Under the pieces are notes generated by a model, which worked only from the letters and a program-made list of their open reading frames with translations, was not told the DNA's origin and did no database searches. A stretch of DNA of 64,000 nt from Rheinheimera texasensis DSM 17496 (GTDB lineage: Bacteria > Pseudomonadota > Gammaproteobacteria > Enterobacterales > Alteromonadaceae). How positions within the stretch are numbered: position 1 is the stretch's first letter; the number at the start of each line of letters is the position of its first letter. The translations under genes and the position numbers were made by a program. The stretch spans positions 296,819 through 360,818 of the forward strand of contig NZ_KL544007.1 of assembly GCF_000711985.1 (NCBI RefSeq). The letters are read 5' to 3'. Below are positions 51,265 through 59,672 of the stretch, one piece after another.

Positions 51265-52194
51265 ATGGCGAGTATTCTTGATTCTGTCAATCAGCGCACG
51301 CAATTGGTCGGGCAAAACCGTTTAGAGTTATTGTTATTTCGTCTTGCCGGCCGTCAAAGATTTGGCATCAACGTTTTCAAAGTTCGCGAAGTACTACAAT
51401 GCCCACCGTTAACGGCCATACCAAAAAGAAATAAATTTGTGCGGGGCATCGCGCACATTAGGGGACAGACTATTTCTGTCATCGATTTGAGCCTGGCAAC
51501 CGGCGGGCGTCCAATCGAAAACGTCAAAGACAGTTTTATTATCATCGCTGAATACAATCGCTCAGTTCAAGGATTCTTGGTCAATTCAGTCGAACGCATT
51601 ATTAATATCAACTGGGAATCAATTATGCCTCCGCCAAAGGGGACTGGCGGACGTCAGAGTTACTTAACTGCAGTAACCGAAATTGATAAAGAGTTGGTAG
51701 AAATTATCGATGTTGAAAAAATCCTCGAAGAAATTTCGCCTTCACCGACAGCTGTTAGCACAACATTTGAGACCGCCACCATCCAACAGGACCTTGGTGA
51801 CAGAATCATTTTGATTGCTGATGATTCTGCAGTCGCGAGAAATCAGGTAAAAAGGGCACTGGAAGGCTTAGGTATTGCAATGCATCTGGTCAAAAACGGC
51901 AGAGAAGCGTTGACCTACCTGCAGGAAATTGCCGCCCAGTGTGATCAATCGGTGACAGAGAAAATCGGCTTGTTAATCTCTGATATTGAAATGCCTGATA
52001 TGGATGGATATACACTTACCGCAGAAGTCAGGCTGGATCCCAAATTGAAGCCGCTTCATGTTATTTTGCATACATCGCTTAGTGGTGTTTTTAATCAGCA
52101 GATGGTGCAAAAAGTAGGAGCAGATGACTTCATCGCTAAGTTTAATCCGGACGAATTGGCTGAATCTGTCCGTAAATGGCTGCACACTGACTGA
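51265..52194 (+). CDS. cheV: Chemotaxis coupling protein CheV
   Basis: The 309-residue product couples receptors to CheA and may act as a phosphate sink. The N-terminal CheW-like domain covers about 15-160 (LLFRLAGRQRFGINVFKVRE, RGIAHIRGQTISVIDL). The receiver domain covers about 175-305, with IADDSAVARNQV and the phospho-acceptor Asp in LLISDIEMPDMDGY (about 239). GGAG lies six bases before the ATG. It is co-transcribed with cheR, 22 bp downstream. Confidence 0.94.
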   Translation: MASILDSVNQRTQLVGQNRLELLLFRLAGRQRFGINVFKVREVLQCPPLTAIPKRNKFVRGIAHIRGQTISVIDLSLATGGRPIENVKDSFIIIAEYNRSVQGFLVNSVERIININWESIMPPPKGTGGRQSYLTAVTEIDKELVEIIDVEKILEEISPSPTAVSTTFETATIQQDLGDRIILIADDSAVARNQVKRALEGLGIAMHLVKNGREALTYLQEIAAQCDQSVTEKIGLLISDIEMPDMDGYTLTAEVRLDPKLKPLHVILHTSLSGVFNQQMVQKVGADDFIAKFNPDELAESVRKWLHTD

Positions 52195-52216
52195 GTAACT
52201 GACGGAATCCATACGA

Positions 52217-53047
52217 GTGAATAAAGAGCTGCATGACAGCGAGTACAAGACATTCCGTGATTTTCTGGAACAGCAGTGCGGTATTGTACTTGGTGAAAAT
52301 AAACAGTATCTGGTAAAAAGCCGCCTCGCGCCTTTGATGCAGAGATTTAATCTTGGCAGTTTATCAGAGCTGGTTAATAAAACACTGAGCCCCTTTGAGC
52401 GCCAACTCAGGTCTGCTGTTATTGACGCCATGACCACCAACGAAACTTTATGGTTTCGTGACACATATCCCTATGAGCTATTAAAAAAACAGATATTTCC
52501 TGAACTTGAAAAAGATCACCGGAACGTAAAAATCTGGTCTGCCGCCAGCTCCAGCGGGCAGGAACCATATTCAATTGCGATGACCGGCCTTGAATATCAG
52601 CAAATGCGGCCTTCAGCCTTTGGATTGGGGATTCATATTCTGGGAACGGATATTTCGAACACCATGCTGGAACACTGTCAACGGGCGGAGTATGACGGCC
52701 TGGCGTTGTCACGGGGTTTATCACCTGAGCGTCGCAGTAAATTTTTTGAAGACAGCGGCAATGGCATGATGCGGGTGAAAGATATTGCCAGGCGCAATGT
52801 CAGCTTCCGGCATTTGAATTTATTGGATAGTTATACCTTACTCGGTAAGTTCGACATTATTTTTTGCCGCAACGTCCTTATTTACTTTTCACCTGAAGTC
52901 AAAGCGAAAATCATTCGGCAGTTTGCACAGGCTTTGAATCCAAAAGGATTTTTAGTTTTGGGTGCGTCGGAATCTCTCTCAAGCACAAACAGCGATTTTG
53001 ACATGATCCGCTGCAATCCCGGCATAATTTACCGGCGCAAAAACTGA
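52217..53047 (+). CDS. cheR: Chemotaxis receptor methyltransferase CheR
   Basis: Methylates glutamates on chemoreceptors with S-adenosylmethionine. The 276-residue chain has the N-terminal helical domain (about 5-75), then NETLWFRDTYPYELL, the SAM-binding AASSSGQEPYSIAM (about 110), LGTDIS and IFCRNVLIYF, all typical. The start is GTG (52217). It lies 22 bp after cheV and ahead of flgB, the order seen in many sigma-54-dependent flagellar loci. No C-terminal receptor-binding TPR extension is present. Confidence 0.94.
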   Translation: MNKELHDSEYKTFRDFLEQQCGIVLGENKQYLVKSRLAPLMQRFNLGSLSELVNKTLSPFERQLRSAVIDAMTTNETLWFRDTYPYELLKKQIFPELEKDHRNVKIWSAASSSGQEPYSIAMTGLEYQQMRPSAFGLGIHILGTDISNTMLEHCQRAEYDGLALSRGLSPERRSKFFEDSGNGMMRVKDIARRNVSFRHLNLLDSYTLLGKFDIIFCRNVLIYFSPEVKAKIIRQFAQALNPKGFLVLGASESLSSTNSDFDMIRCNPGIIYRRKN

Positions 53048-53103
53048 ATAGCCCGCAAGGTGGCGCTGCTGCAAATCAACCTGCTGTAATTCTGACGCCT
53101 TCT

Positions 53104-53119
53104 TGGCCCGACTCTTGCT
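53104..53119 (+). promoter_or_regulatory. Sigma-54 promoter for flgB
   Basis: TGGCCCGACTCTTGCT, a single mismatch to the defined consensus positions, GG-N10-GC exact. The start near 53130 is about 24 bp before flgB. It should drive flgBCDE. Confidence 0.88.
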
Positions 53120-53153
53120 AACAAATTCACAAGGTTTGTTGGAGAGTCAAATC

Positions 53154-53552
53154 ATGGCCATAAGTTTTAACAATGCTTTCGGGTTGCATGAGCAGGGAAC
53201 TTTGTTGCGGGAACGTCGCACTGAGTTGCTGGCAAATAACATAGCGAATGCCGATACGCCGGGTTACAAAGCCCGCGATCTGGATTTTCATACCGCTCTT
53301 GCCAATGCTCAGGCGCGTCAGTCTGGCGCTCTGCAGCAGACAGATACCAAGCATTTTGAGATCTCCCCATCAACAAGACATGAAGTGTTGTTTCGTAATG
53401 CTGAGCAAACGGACACAGGCGATGGTAATAGTGTTGATATTCACCGTGAGCGAAATGCATTTAGTCAGAACTCCATGGAGTATCAGACTTCATTGCATTT
53501 TCTAAACAGCAAAATCAGCGGGTTGAAAAAAGCTTTAGGAGGACAGTCCTGA
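53154..53552 (+). CDS. flgB: Flagellar proximal rod protein FlgB
   Basis: A 132-residue rod subunit exported through the flagellar type III system. The N-terminal rod signature LLANNIANADTPGYKARDLDF is present (near residue 30), and the C-terminal helix ends in FLNSKISGLKKALGG, which pairs with the N-terminal helix in axial proteins. The start at 53154 follows GGAGAG. Its stop overlaps the flgC start. Confidence 0.95.
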   Translation: MAISFNNAFGLHEQGTLLRERRTELLANNIANADTPGYKARDLDFHTALANAQARQSGALQQTDTKHFEISPSTRHEVLFRNAEQTDTGDGNSVDIHRERNAFSQNSMEYQTSLHFLNSKISGLKKALGGQS

Positions 53553-53965
53553 TGAGCCTTTACCGAGTTTTTGATATCGCCGGCACAGGCCTGACCGCCC
53601 AGGCTCTGCGGCTCAACACAACAGCCAGTAATATTGCCAACGCTGAAAGCGTTAGCAGCAACCTGGAAACGACCTACCGCGGCCGTCATCCGGTGTTTGC
53701 CGCCGAGTTTGATAACGCGATGACCGAACAAGGTGCTGGCGTCAAAGTGCTGGGGGTGGTGGAAAGTGACGCGCCATTGAACAAAGAATATAACCCGTCT
53801 CACCCCTTGGCAGACGAAAACGGATTTATCTATAAGCCAAATGTCAATGTGATGGAAGAAATGGCCAACATGATTTCTGCGTCACGCTCATATGATGCCA
53901 ACGTGCAAGTAGCCGACGCAGCGAAACAGATGCTGAGCCGGACTCTTACGCTCGGCCAGCGCTGA
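53552..53965 (+). CDS. flgC: Flagellar proximal rod protein FlgC
   Basis: A 137-residue rod subunit. The N-terminus has the axial motif LRLNTTASNIANAESVSS. The centre has YNPSHPLADENGFIYKPNVN, a stretch highly typical of FlgC, and the C-terminus MISASRSYDANVQVADAAKQ. AGGAGG lies eight bases before the ATG, inside flgB. The stop/start overlap TGATG couples it to flgB. Confidence 0.96.
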   Translation: MSLYRVFDIAGTGLTAQALRLNTTASNIANAESVSSNLETTYRGRHPVFAAEFDNAMTEQGAGVKVLGVVESDAPLNKEYNPSHPLADENGFIYKPNVNVMEEMANMISASRSYDANVQVADAAKQMLSRTLTLGQR

Positions 53966-53978
53966 TAAGGAGTAGCTG

Positions 53979-54665
53979 ATGACCACGATTTCCAACACCA
54001 GCGGCAATAGCTATCTGGACAGCCTTAAAGGAACGGACACGACCACAAAAGAAGATAGCGGTGCACTTACGCAATCGGATTTTTTTGCTTTGTTAACGCA
54101 GCAGCTGGCGTTTCAGGACCCGACTAAACCGGTTGAAAATGATCAGATGATTGCGCAGATGACCAGTTTCACTATGGCCGACGGCATTAGTTCGCTGAAC
54201 ACCAATTTTAAAGACTTTGCCGCCAGTATGAATTCCAATCAGGCATTACAGGCTTCCAGCCTGGTTGGACGAACTGTGCGGGTCAATTCAGATACGCTGA
54301 TTTTTGACGGTAAGAATTCAACTTATGGTGCTATTGACGTGCCGGCAAAAACCACATCGATGAAAGTCAGTATCTACGATGCCAGTGGCGCCTTGGTGAA
54401 AAGCGATACAGTGTCTAATCCCAGCGAAGGTAAGTTTGAACTTGCCTGGGACGGAACAAATGAAGCGGGCACTGTGCAAGATACCGGGCTTTATACGATG
54501 AAGATTGATGCCACTGTTGACGGAAAAGCGCAAAGCTTGGTTACGTCCAGTTATGTTCCGGTTGCCAGTGTGACCTTAGGTACATCAACCGCAGACATGA
54601 AACTGAATTTACTTGGCCTTGGTGCCAAAAAAATGTCAGACATTTTAGAAATTGCCGCAGGCTGA
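53979..54665 (+). CDS. flgD: Hook cap / hook assembly protein FlgD
   Basis: A 228-residue scaffold for hook polymerisation, discarded when the hook is finished. The N-terminal conserved region has LTQSDFFALLTQQLAFQDPTK and NDQMIAQMTSFTMADGI. The C-terminal half is a FLG/tudor-Ig-like domain (FELAWDGTNEAGTVQDTGLY). The length is usual for the family. GGAG precedes the ATG. Confidence 0.95.
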   Translation: MTTISNTSGNSYLDSLKGTDTTTKEDSGALTQSDFFALLTQQLAFQDPTKPVENDQMIAQMTSFTMADGISSLNTNFKDFAASMNSNQALQASSLVGRTVRVNSDTLIFDGKNSTYGAIDVPAKTTSMKVSIYDASGALVKSDTVSNPSEGKFELAWDGTNEAGTVQDTGLYTMKIDATVDGKAQSLVTSSYVPVASVTLGTSTADMKLNLLGLGAKKMSDILEIAAG

Positions 54666-54687
54666 TGCCTGACTATCGAGGTGAACT

Positions 54688-56028
54688 ATGAGTTTTAATA
54701 TTGCATTGAGTGGTCTGGCTGCAGCCCAGAAGGATTTGGACACTACTGCCAACAACATTGCCAACGTCAATACAACGGGTTTTAAAGAATCACGTGCTGA
54801 ATTTGCCGACGTCTACGCCGGTTCCATTTTCTCACCAGGCCGGACCAAAGTCGGTGACGGTGTGACGACTTCGCAAGTGGCACAGCAGTTCAGCCAGGGT
54901 GCATTGAAATTTACGCAAAATTCTTTGGACATGGCGATTACCGGTGATGGTTTTTTTGCGTTGACCTCTGATTTAGCATCACGGGACATGACCTTTACCC
55001 GTTCTGGCGCTTTTAAACTCAGCAAAGACAATTTTATCGTGGATAATAACGGCAATTTCCTGCAGGGCTACCCGGTCGATCCTGCAACAGGTTCTGCCAG
55101 TTCGGTCAGCCTCAGCACGACCAAACCGATCCAAATTCCAAGTACGGCTGGTGCGCCCCGTTCGACCAGCAATGTTTATATGACAATGAATTTAAACTCA
55201 ACGCTGGTAGCTCCGGCTGGTGGCTGGGCGACTTTTAATCCATTAGACAAATCGACATATAATACCGGTTCAACAACTTCAACGACTGTTTATGACAGTT
55301 TAGGTGAACCGCATGTGCTGTCTTTCTATTTCAGACGTACGGCAACAGCAACAGATAACAACTGGGAAGTCTATGCTGTTTTTGATGACAATACTGCGAC
55401 AGCCGCAACTGCGACTGCAACAAATGGTCAGTATTTTGGTCCGACCATTTTAGATTTTGATGCCAATGGTATTCCGGTAACACCTACATCAACGTCAATG
55501 CCTGATTTGGTTATCCCTTCAACAACTTTGAACACAACTGCATTCCTGACCAATGGTGCGCAGTTTACCAGTAATCTGACAGTGAACTTCAGTAATCAGG
55601 CCGGGACAAATTTCCCAACGCAGTATGCCAGTAAGTTCGAAGTGGGTTCGTTGAACCAGGACGGTACTACTGTGGGTCGTCTTACCAGTATTGATATTGA
55701 TGCTGCAGGTAAAGTCATGGCGAGTTATAGCAATGGTGATCAGACTTTTTTATCTCAGGTCAGTATGGTTAAGTTCGCAAATCCGCAGGGTCTGACCCAA
55801 GCTGGCAATACATCTTGGAAACAAAGTCTGCGCTCTGGTGAGGCACTTGCCGGCGAAGCAAACACTGGTACCTTGGGTGCTATCAACTCTTCGGCACTGG
55901 AAAGCTCCAACGTCAACCTGACCAATGAATTAGTGGACCTGATTGCTGCACAGAGAAACTTCCAGGCCAACTCACGTGCGCTGGAAGTCAACAGTTCGCT
56001 GCAGCAGACGGTACTGCAAATCCGCTAA
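54688..56028 (+). CDS. flgE: Flagellar hook protein FlgE
   Basis: The 446-residue hook subunit. The N-terminal axial motif is ANNIANVNTTGFKESRAEF, with the following YAGSIFSPG typical of FlgE. The Thr/Ser/Ala-rich central domains D1-D2 (about 140-340) form the exposed surface. The C-terminus has ESSNVNLTNELVDLIAAQRNF and ends in LQIR. It is followed at once by a perfect UUCG-loop terminator, so it is the last gene of the flgBCDE block. Confidence 0.95.
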   Translation: MSFNIALSGLAAAQKDLDTTANNIANVNTTGFKESRAEFADVYAGSIFSPGRTKVGDGVTTSQVAQQFSQGALKFTQNSLDMAITGDGFFALTSDLASRDMTFTRSGAFKLSKDNFIVDNNGNFLQGYPVDPATGSASSVSLSTTKPIQIPSTAGAPRSTSNVYMTMNLNSTLVAPAGGWATFNPLDKSTYNTGSTTSTTVYDSLGEPHVLSFYFRRTATATDNNWEVYAVFDDNTATAATATATNGQYFGPTILDFDANGIPVTPTSTSMPDLVIPSTTLNTTAFLTNGAQFTSNLTVNFSNQAGTNFPTQYASKFEVGSLNQDGTTVGRLTSIDIDAAGKVMASYSNGDQTFLSQVSMVKFANPQGLTQAGNTSWKQSLRSGEALAGEANTGTLGAINSSALESSNVNLTNELVDLIAAQRNFQANSRALEVNSSLQQTVLQIR

Positions 56029-56041
56029 GATACTGCTTTGT

Positions 56042-56067
56042 AAAAAACCACCTTCGGGTGGTTTTTT
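56042..56067 (+). terminator. UUCG-tetraloop terminator inside the flg cluster
   Basis: AAAAAACCACC, loop TTCG, GGTGGTTTTTT. A perfect 11-bp stem with a stable tetraloop right after flgE. It should separate flgBCDE from flgF onward. Confidence 0.95.
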
Positions 56068-56164
56068 ATTCGCCATCATCTCTGGCGCTCCCCCTTTGAG
56101 GCCAACGCTGTGTGTTGTTAAAAGCCGCTCCCTGTGTTTTTTGTTTGCCTCCGTCCAAAGCTGA

Positions 56165-56225
56165 CTTGTCCGGTCGACAATGCGCTTTTTCAAAGGCGCT
56201 TCAAACGTTTTTTATGCCGGACAAG
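56165..56225. repeat. Inverted repeat upstream of the flgF promoter, possible activator site
   Basis: CTTGTCCGG (56165-56173) is mirrored by CCGGACAAG (56217-56225). The left arm also lies within a short palindrome, TTGTC-CGGTC-GACAA (56166-56180). It is located about 50-110 bp upstream of the flgF sigma-54 -24 element, suitable for an NtrC-type flagellar activator such as FlrC. The rest of the 292-bp gap codes for nothing I can support. Confidence 0.5.
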
Positions 56226-56273
56226 CGGCAAACGACTGCCACTACAACCGTATCGCCCCGTCTGCATGATTTA

Positions 56274-56289
56274 TGGCACCATCCTTGCT
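56274..56289 (+). promoter_or_regulatory. Sigma-54 promoter for flgF
   Basis: TGGCACCATCCTTGCT: a single mismatch to the defined consensus positions, GG-N10-GC exact. The start near 56300 is about 21 bp before flgF. It probably drives flgFGHIJ and perhaps flgKL. Confidence 0.9.
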
Positions 56290-56320
56290 TTAGCTGCTTA
56301 GATAGAGAAGGGGGATCACT

Positions 56321-57064
56321 ATGGATCGCATGGTTTACATCGCAATGACAGGCGCAAAAGAGAACATGAATGCGCTGTCGGTGCGGGCCAATAACCTGGC
56401 CAATGCCAATACCGTTGGTTTTAAAGCCGATTTGGCGCAAGCCCGTGCTATGCAGGCCTTTGGTGACGGCCAGCCGACCCGGGTGTTTGCCCTGACCGAA
56501 ATGCCAAGTCAGAATTTTGACGCTGGCGAAATCAAGATCACACAAAACGAGCTGGACGTTGCTATTCAAGGCGACGGCTGGTTTGCCGTCGAGGATGGCG
56601 AGGGCAATGAAGCCTACACCCGCGCCGGTAATCTACAAATTAGTCCGGAAGGTTTTTTGCAAACCTCCTCCGGCCTCAATGTGCTGGGTGAAGGTGGTCC
56701 GATAGAAGTGCCACAGCCACTCAGCAAAATTGAAATTACCAAAGATGGTGGTGTCAATGTGTTACCCCGCGGTGCGCCAGCGACAGCGATGGTCGAAGTC
56801 GCCAGAATAAAACTGGTCAAGCCCGACAATCAGGACATGTTCAAAAGCAACGATGGTTTGTTTCGCCGCAAAGACGGTGAGCCAGCCGAAGTGGACCCGA
56901 CAGTGAATTTGCTGAGCGGGGCCGTTGAGGGCAGTAACGTCAACGCCGTTGCCGAGATGACTTATATGATCAACCTGCAACGCCAGTATGAGCTGCAGGT
57001 AAAAATGATGAAGACGGCCGAAGATATGGACCGTCAACATAATCAGGTACTTCGTATCATCTAG
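56321..57064 (+). CDS. flgF: Flagellar proximal rod protein FlgF
   Basis: The 247-residue rod subunit. The N-terminus MVYIAMTGAKENMNALSVRA and the axial motif ANNLANANTVGFKADL are typical. FGDGQPTRVF and FNDV-like ELDVAIQGDGWFAVE follow. The C-terminal VEGSNVNAVAEMTYMINLQR pairs with the N-terminal helix. GGGGG lies a few bases before the ATG. Confidence 0.95.
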   Translation: MDRMVYIAMTGAKENMNALSVRANNLANANTVGFKADLAQARAMQAFGDGQPTRVFALTEMPSQNFDAGEIKITQNELDVAIQGDGWFAVEDGEGNEAYTRAGNLQISPEGFLQTSSGLNVLGEGGPIEVPQPLSKIEITKDGGVNVLPRGAPATAMVEVARIKLVKPDNQDMFKSNDGLFRRKDGEPAEVDPTVNLLSGAVEGSNVNAVAEMTYMINLQRQYELQVKMMKTAEDMDRQHNQVLRII

Positions 57065-57087
57065 AGCTTAAAGCTCAGGAGGACTCT

Positions 57088-57876
57088 ATGCATCCGGCAC
57101 TTTGGATCAGTAAAACCGGCTTAGACGCCAAACAGCGCGATATTTCGGTGATATCTAACAATCTGGCCAACGCCAGCACGGTGGGTTACAAAAAGAGCCG
57201 GGCAGTGTTTGAAGATTTGTTATACCAGAATATCAACCAACCCGGCGGTCGCTCGTCGCAAAACTCAGAGTTGCCAAACGGCCTGATGATTGGTGCCGGG
57301 ACAAAAGTGGTCGCCACGCAAAAAAACTTCACGCAGGGCAATCACATGACCACAGACAATGCGTTGGATGTGATGATCCAGGGGCCCGGTTTTTTTGAAG
57401 TGCTGATGCCGGATGGCACTATTTCTTATTCGCGGAATGGCCAGTTTACTACCGACAGCGAAGGCAATCTGGTGACCTCAGGTGCCGGTTATCAAATCCA
57501 GCCGACTATCACTATTCCGCCTGAAGCCACCGAAATCACTATTTCTCAGGATGGTGAGGTGTCAGTGAAGATCCCCGGACAAGTCGAGAATGCGGTGCTC
57601 GGTCAGCTGGTCGTGACTAATTTCATAAACCCGGCCGGTCTTGAGCCTATCGGTCAGAACCTCTTTAAACAAACCGGCGCCAGCGGCGACCCGGTGCAGG
57701 GTGTGCCAGGGCTTGAAGGCATTGGTTTCATCGTGCAAGGCGCATTAGAAGCTTCAAACGTCAATGTGACGGAAGAACTGGTGGGTCTGATTGAAAGTCA
57801 GCGCGTCTACGAAATGAACTCCAAAGTAATTTCGGCAGTAGACCAGATGCTGAGTTTTGCGATTCAGCAGCTCTGA
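57088..57876 (+). CDS. flgG: Flagellar distal rod protein FlgG
   Basis: The 262-residue distal rod subunit, the standard length (260-262). MHPALWISKTGLDAKQRDIS and SNNLANASTVGYKKSRAVFE at the start, then the DLLYQNINQPGG insertion that is diagnostic for FlgG over FlgE. The C-terminus ends in LEASNVNVTEELVGLIESQR and VDQMLSFAIQQL. AGGAGG-like AGGAG precedes the ATG. Confidence 0.97.
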   Translation: MHPALWISKTGLDAKQRDISVISNNLANASTVGYKKSRAVFEDLLYQNINQPGGRSSQNSELPNGLMIGAGTKVVATQKNFTQGNHMTTDNALDVMIQGPGFFEVLMPDGTISYSRNGQFTTDSEGNLVTSGAGYQIQPTITIPPEATEITISQDGEVSVKIPGQVENAVLGQLVVTNFINPAGLEPIGQNLFKQTGASGDPVQGVPGLEGIGFIVQGALEASNVNVTEELVGLIESQRVYEMNSKVISAVDQMLSFAIQQL

Positions 57877-57891
57877 TTGGTGGAGGTTGTT

Positions 57892-58569
57892 ATGCGGCAG
57901 TTATGGCTGGTTTTATTTTGTTGTGGTTTGGCTTCCTGCGCCAGTTATGTGCCAGAGGCTTTTCCGGATGACCCGGCGTTTGCACCTTTGCCGCCGGAGC
58001 CAGCCGCCAAACCTGTGCTGAATACCGGTTCTTTGTATGCCAACGGCGTCTCCAATGGCCTGTACTCTGACAATAAAGCCCGGCGCGAAGGCGACATTAT
58101 TACGGTGGTGCTGAAAGAGAATACCCAGGCGTCAAAAAAAGCCAAAACTGAATTTGGCAAAGATTCCAGTAATTCGATTGACCCTATGGTGGGGCTGGGC
58201 GGACGTAATGTGTCGGTGGCCGGTAATACGCTGCAGCTTGGGGTTAATTCCAGCAGTGAATTCAAAGGCGATTCCAAAGCCGACCAGAGTAACAGTCTGG
58301 TTGGCGACATCTCTGTCAACGTACTGCGGGTGATGGCCAATGGCAATCTGGTGATCCGTGGCGAAAAATGGCTGACGCTGAATACCGGTAAAGAATATAT
58401 CCGGCTTACCGGCGTGATCCGGCCGGAAGATGTTGATTCCCGTAATACTGTGGAGTCGACCAAAATCGCCAATGCCCGCATTGAATACAGTGGTACCGGC
58501 GCGACGCACGGCGGTCAGGGGCCTGGTTGGCTCACCCGGTTTTTCTCCAGTGCATTATGGCCATTCTGA
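57892..58569 (+). CDS. flgH: Flagellar L-ring lipoprotein FlgH
   Basis: The 225-residue outer-membrane L-ring subunit. The lipobox is GLASC (Cys20). The conserved core [20 protein letters not shown] and [20 protein letters not shown] is present, followed by [18 protein letters not shown] and [12 protein letters not shown]. The C-terminus ends in [13 protein letters not shown]. The start at 57892 has GGAGG five bases ahead; an in-frame TTG just after flgG is rejected. Confidence 0.96.
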   Translation: MRQLWLVLFCCGLASCASYVPEAFPDDPAFAPLPPEPAAKPVLNTGSLYANGVSNGLYSDNKARREGDIITVVLKENTQASKKAKTEFGKDSSNSIDPMVGLGGRNVSVAGNTLQLGVNSSSEFKGDSKADQSNSLVGDISVNVLRVMANGNLVIRGEKWLTLNTGKEYIRLTGVIRPEDVDSRNTVESTKIANARIEYSGTGATHGGQGPGWLTRFFSSALWPF

Positions 58570-58583
58570 GCGGGGAACCTGCA

Positions 58584-59672
58584 ATGAACAAGTATTTGTT
58601 GAGCGCGGCTATGTTGTTGTTAATCACCAGTGCTCAGGCGGCCAGAGTGAAAGATGTGGCGACAGTGGAAGGCGTGCGGCATAACCAGTTAGTGGGTTAT
58701 GGCCTGGTGGTCGGTTTGCCGGGAACTGGCGAGCAAAGCCCTTTTACCGAGCAGAGTTTTAAAACGATGCTGGCGAATTTTGGTATTAATTTACCGGCCG
58801 GCATGAAGGCGCAGATTAAAAATGTTGCTGCTGTTGCTGTGACTGCAGAGCTGCCACCTTTTGCGAAGCCTGGGCAGAATCTGGATATCACTGTAGCTTC
58901 AGTTGGCAGCTCAAAAGGACTGCGCGGTGGACAGTTATTGCAGACCTTCTTAAAAGGCCTGGATGGTCAGGTTTATGCGGTAGCGCAGGGCAGTCTGGTC
59001 GTGTCAGGTTTAGGCGCTGAAGGTGCTGACGGGTCGCAGGTAGTGGTCAATACACCGACTGTGGGTCGTATTCCAAATGGTGCGACGGTCGAGCGTGAGG
59101 TGCCAACGCCATTTTCGCAGGGCGACTACATCACTTTTAACCTTAACCGTGGCGATTTCACCACGGCGAAGAACCTGACTGCGGCGATTAATCAGTTTAT
59201 CGGACCCGAAACGGCCCGTACGCTGGATGCCCGTTCAGTACAAGTGCGGGCGCCACGGGACATTGACCAGCGCGTCTCTTATTTGTCAACGCTGGAAAAC
59301 CTGAGCTTTGAACCAGCCTCCGATGCCGCCAAAATCATTATTAACTCCAGAACCGGCACCATTGTCATCGGCAAAGATGTGCGGTTATTTCCAGCAGCTA
59401 TCACCCATGGCGGCATGACGGTGACAATCGCGGAGAACCCGCAAGTCGTGCAGCCAAATGCTCTAGCCGGTGGCCAGACTGCTGTGCAACAAAACACTAT
59501 TATTGATGTCCGGCCGGATAAATCACGTATGTTTAAATTTGATCCGGGCACGACGCTTGATGAGCTGGTGCAGACCGTCAATGCAGTTGGTGCTGCCCCG
59601 GGTGACCTGATGGCCATCCTTGAAGCGCTGAAAGAAGCAGGCGCTATCCACGGCGAGCTGGTGGTGATCTAA
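58584..59672 (+). CDS. flgI: Flagellar P-ring protein FlgI
   Basis: The 362-residue periplasmic P-ring subunit. The signal peptide (about 1-19, AQA-A) is followed by [32 protein letters not shown], the [13 protein letters not shown] segment and the [13 protein letters not shown] stretch, all standard. FlgA, encoded earlier in this locus, chaperones it. The start at 58584 is chosen for its signal peptide and GGGGAA ahead. Confidence 0.97.
   Translation: MNKYLLSAAMLLLITSAQAARVKDVATVEGVRHNQLVGYGLVVGLPGTGEQSPFTEQSFKTMLANFGINLPAGMKAQIKNVAAVAVTAELPPFAKPGQNLDITVASVGSSKGLRGGQLLQTFLKGLDGQVYAVAQGSLVVSGLGAEGADGSQVVVNTPTVGRIPNGATVEREVPTPFSQGDYITFNLNRGDFTTAKNLTAAINQFIGPETARTLDARSVQVRAPRDIDQRVSYLSTLENLSFEPASDAAKIIINSRTGTIVIGKDVRLFPAAITHGGMTVTIAENPQVVQPNALAGGQTAVQQNTIIDVRPDKSRMFKFDPGTTLDELVQTVNAVGAAPGDLMAILEALKEAGAIHGELVVI

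Noticed and set aside
51130-51315. Upstream extension of FlgA to 51315
   Set aside because: It would overlap the cheV start and place 62 residues before the signal peptide; the ATG at 51129 is the better start.
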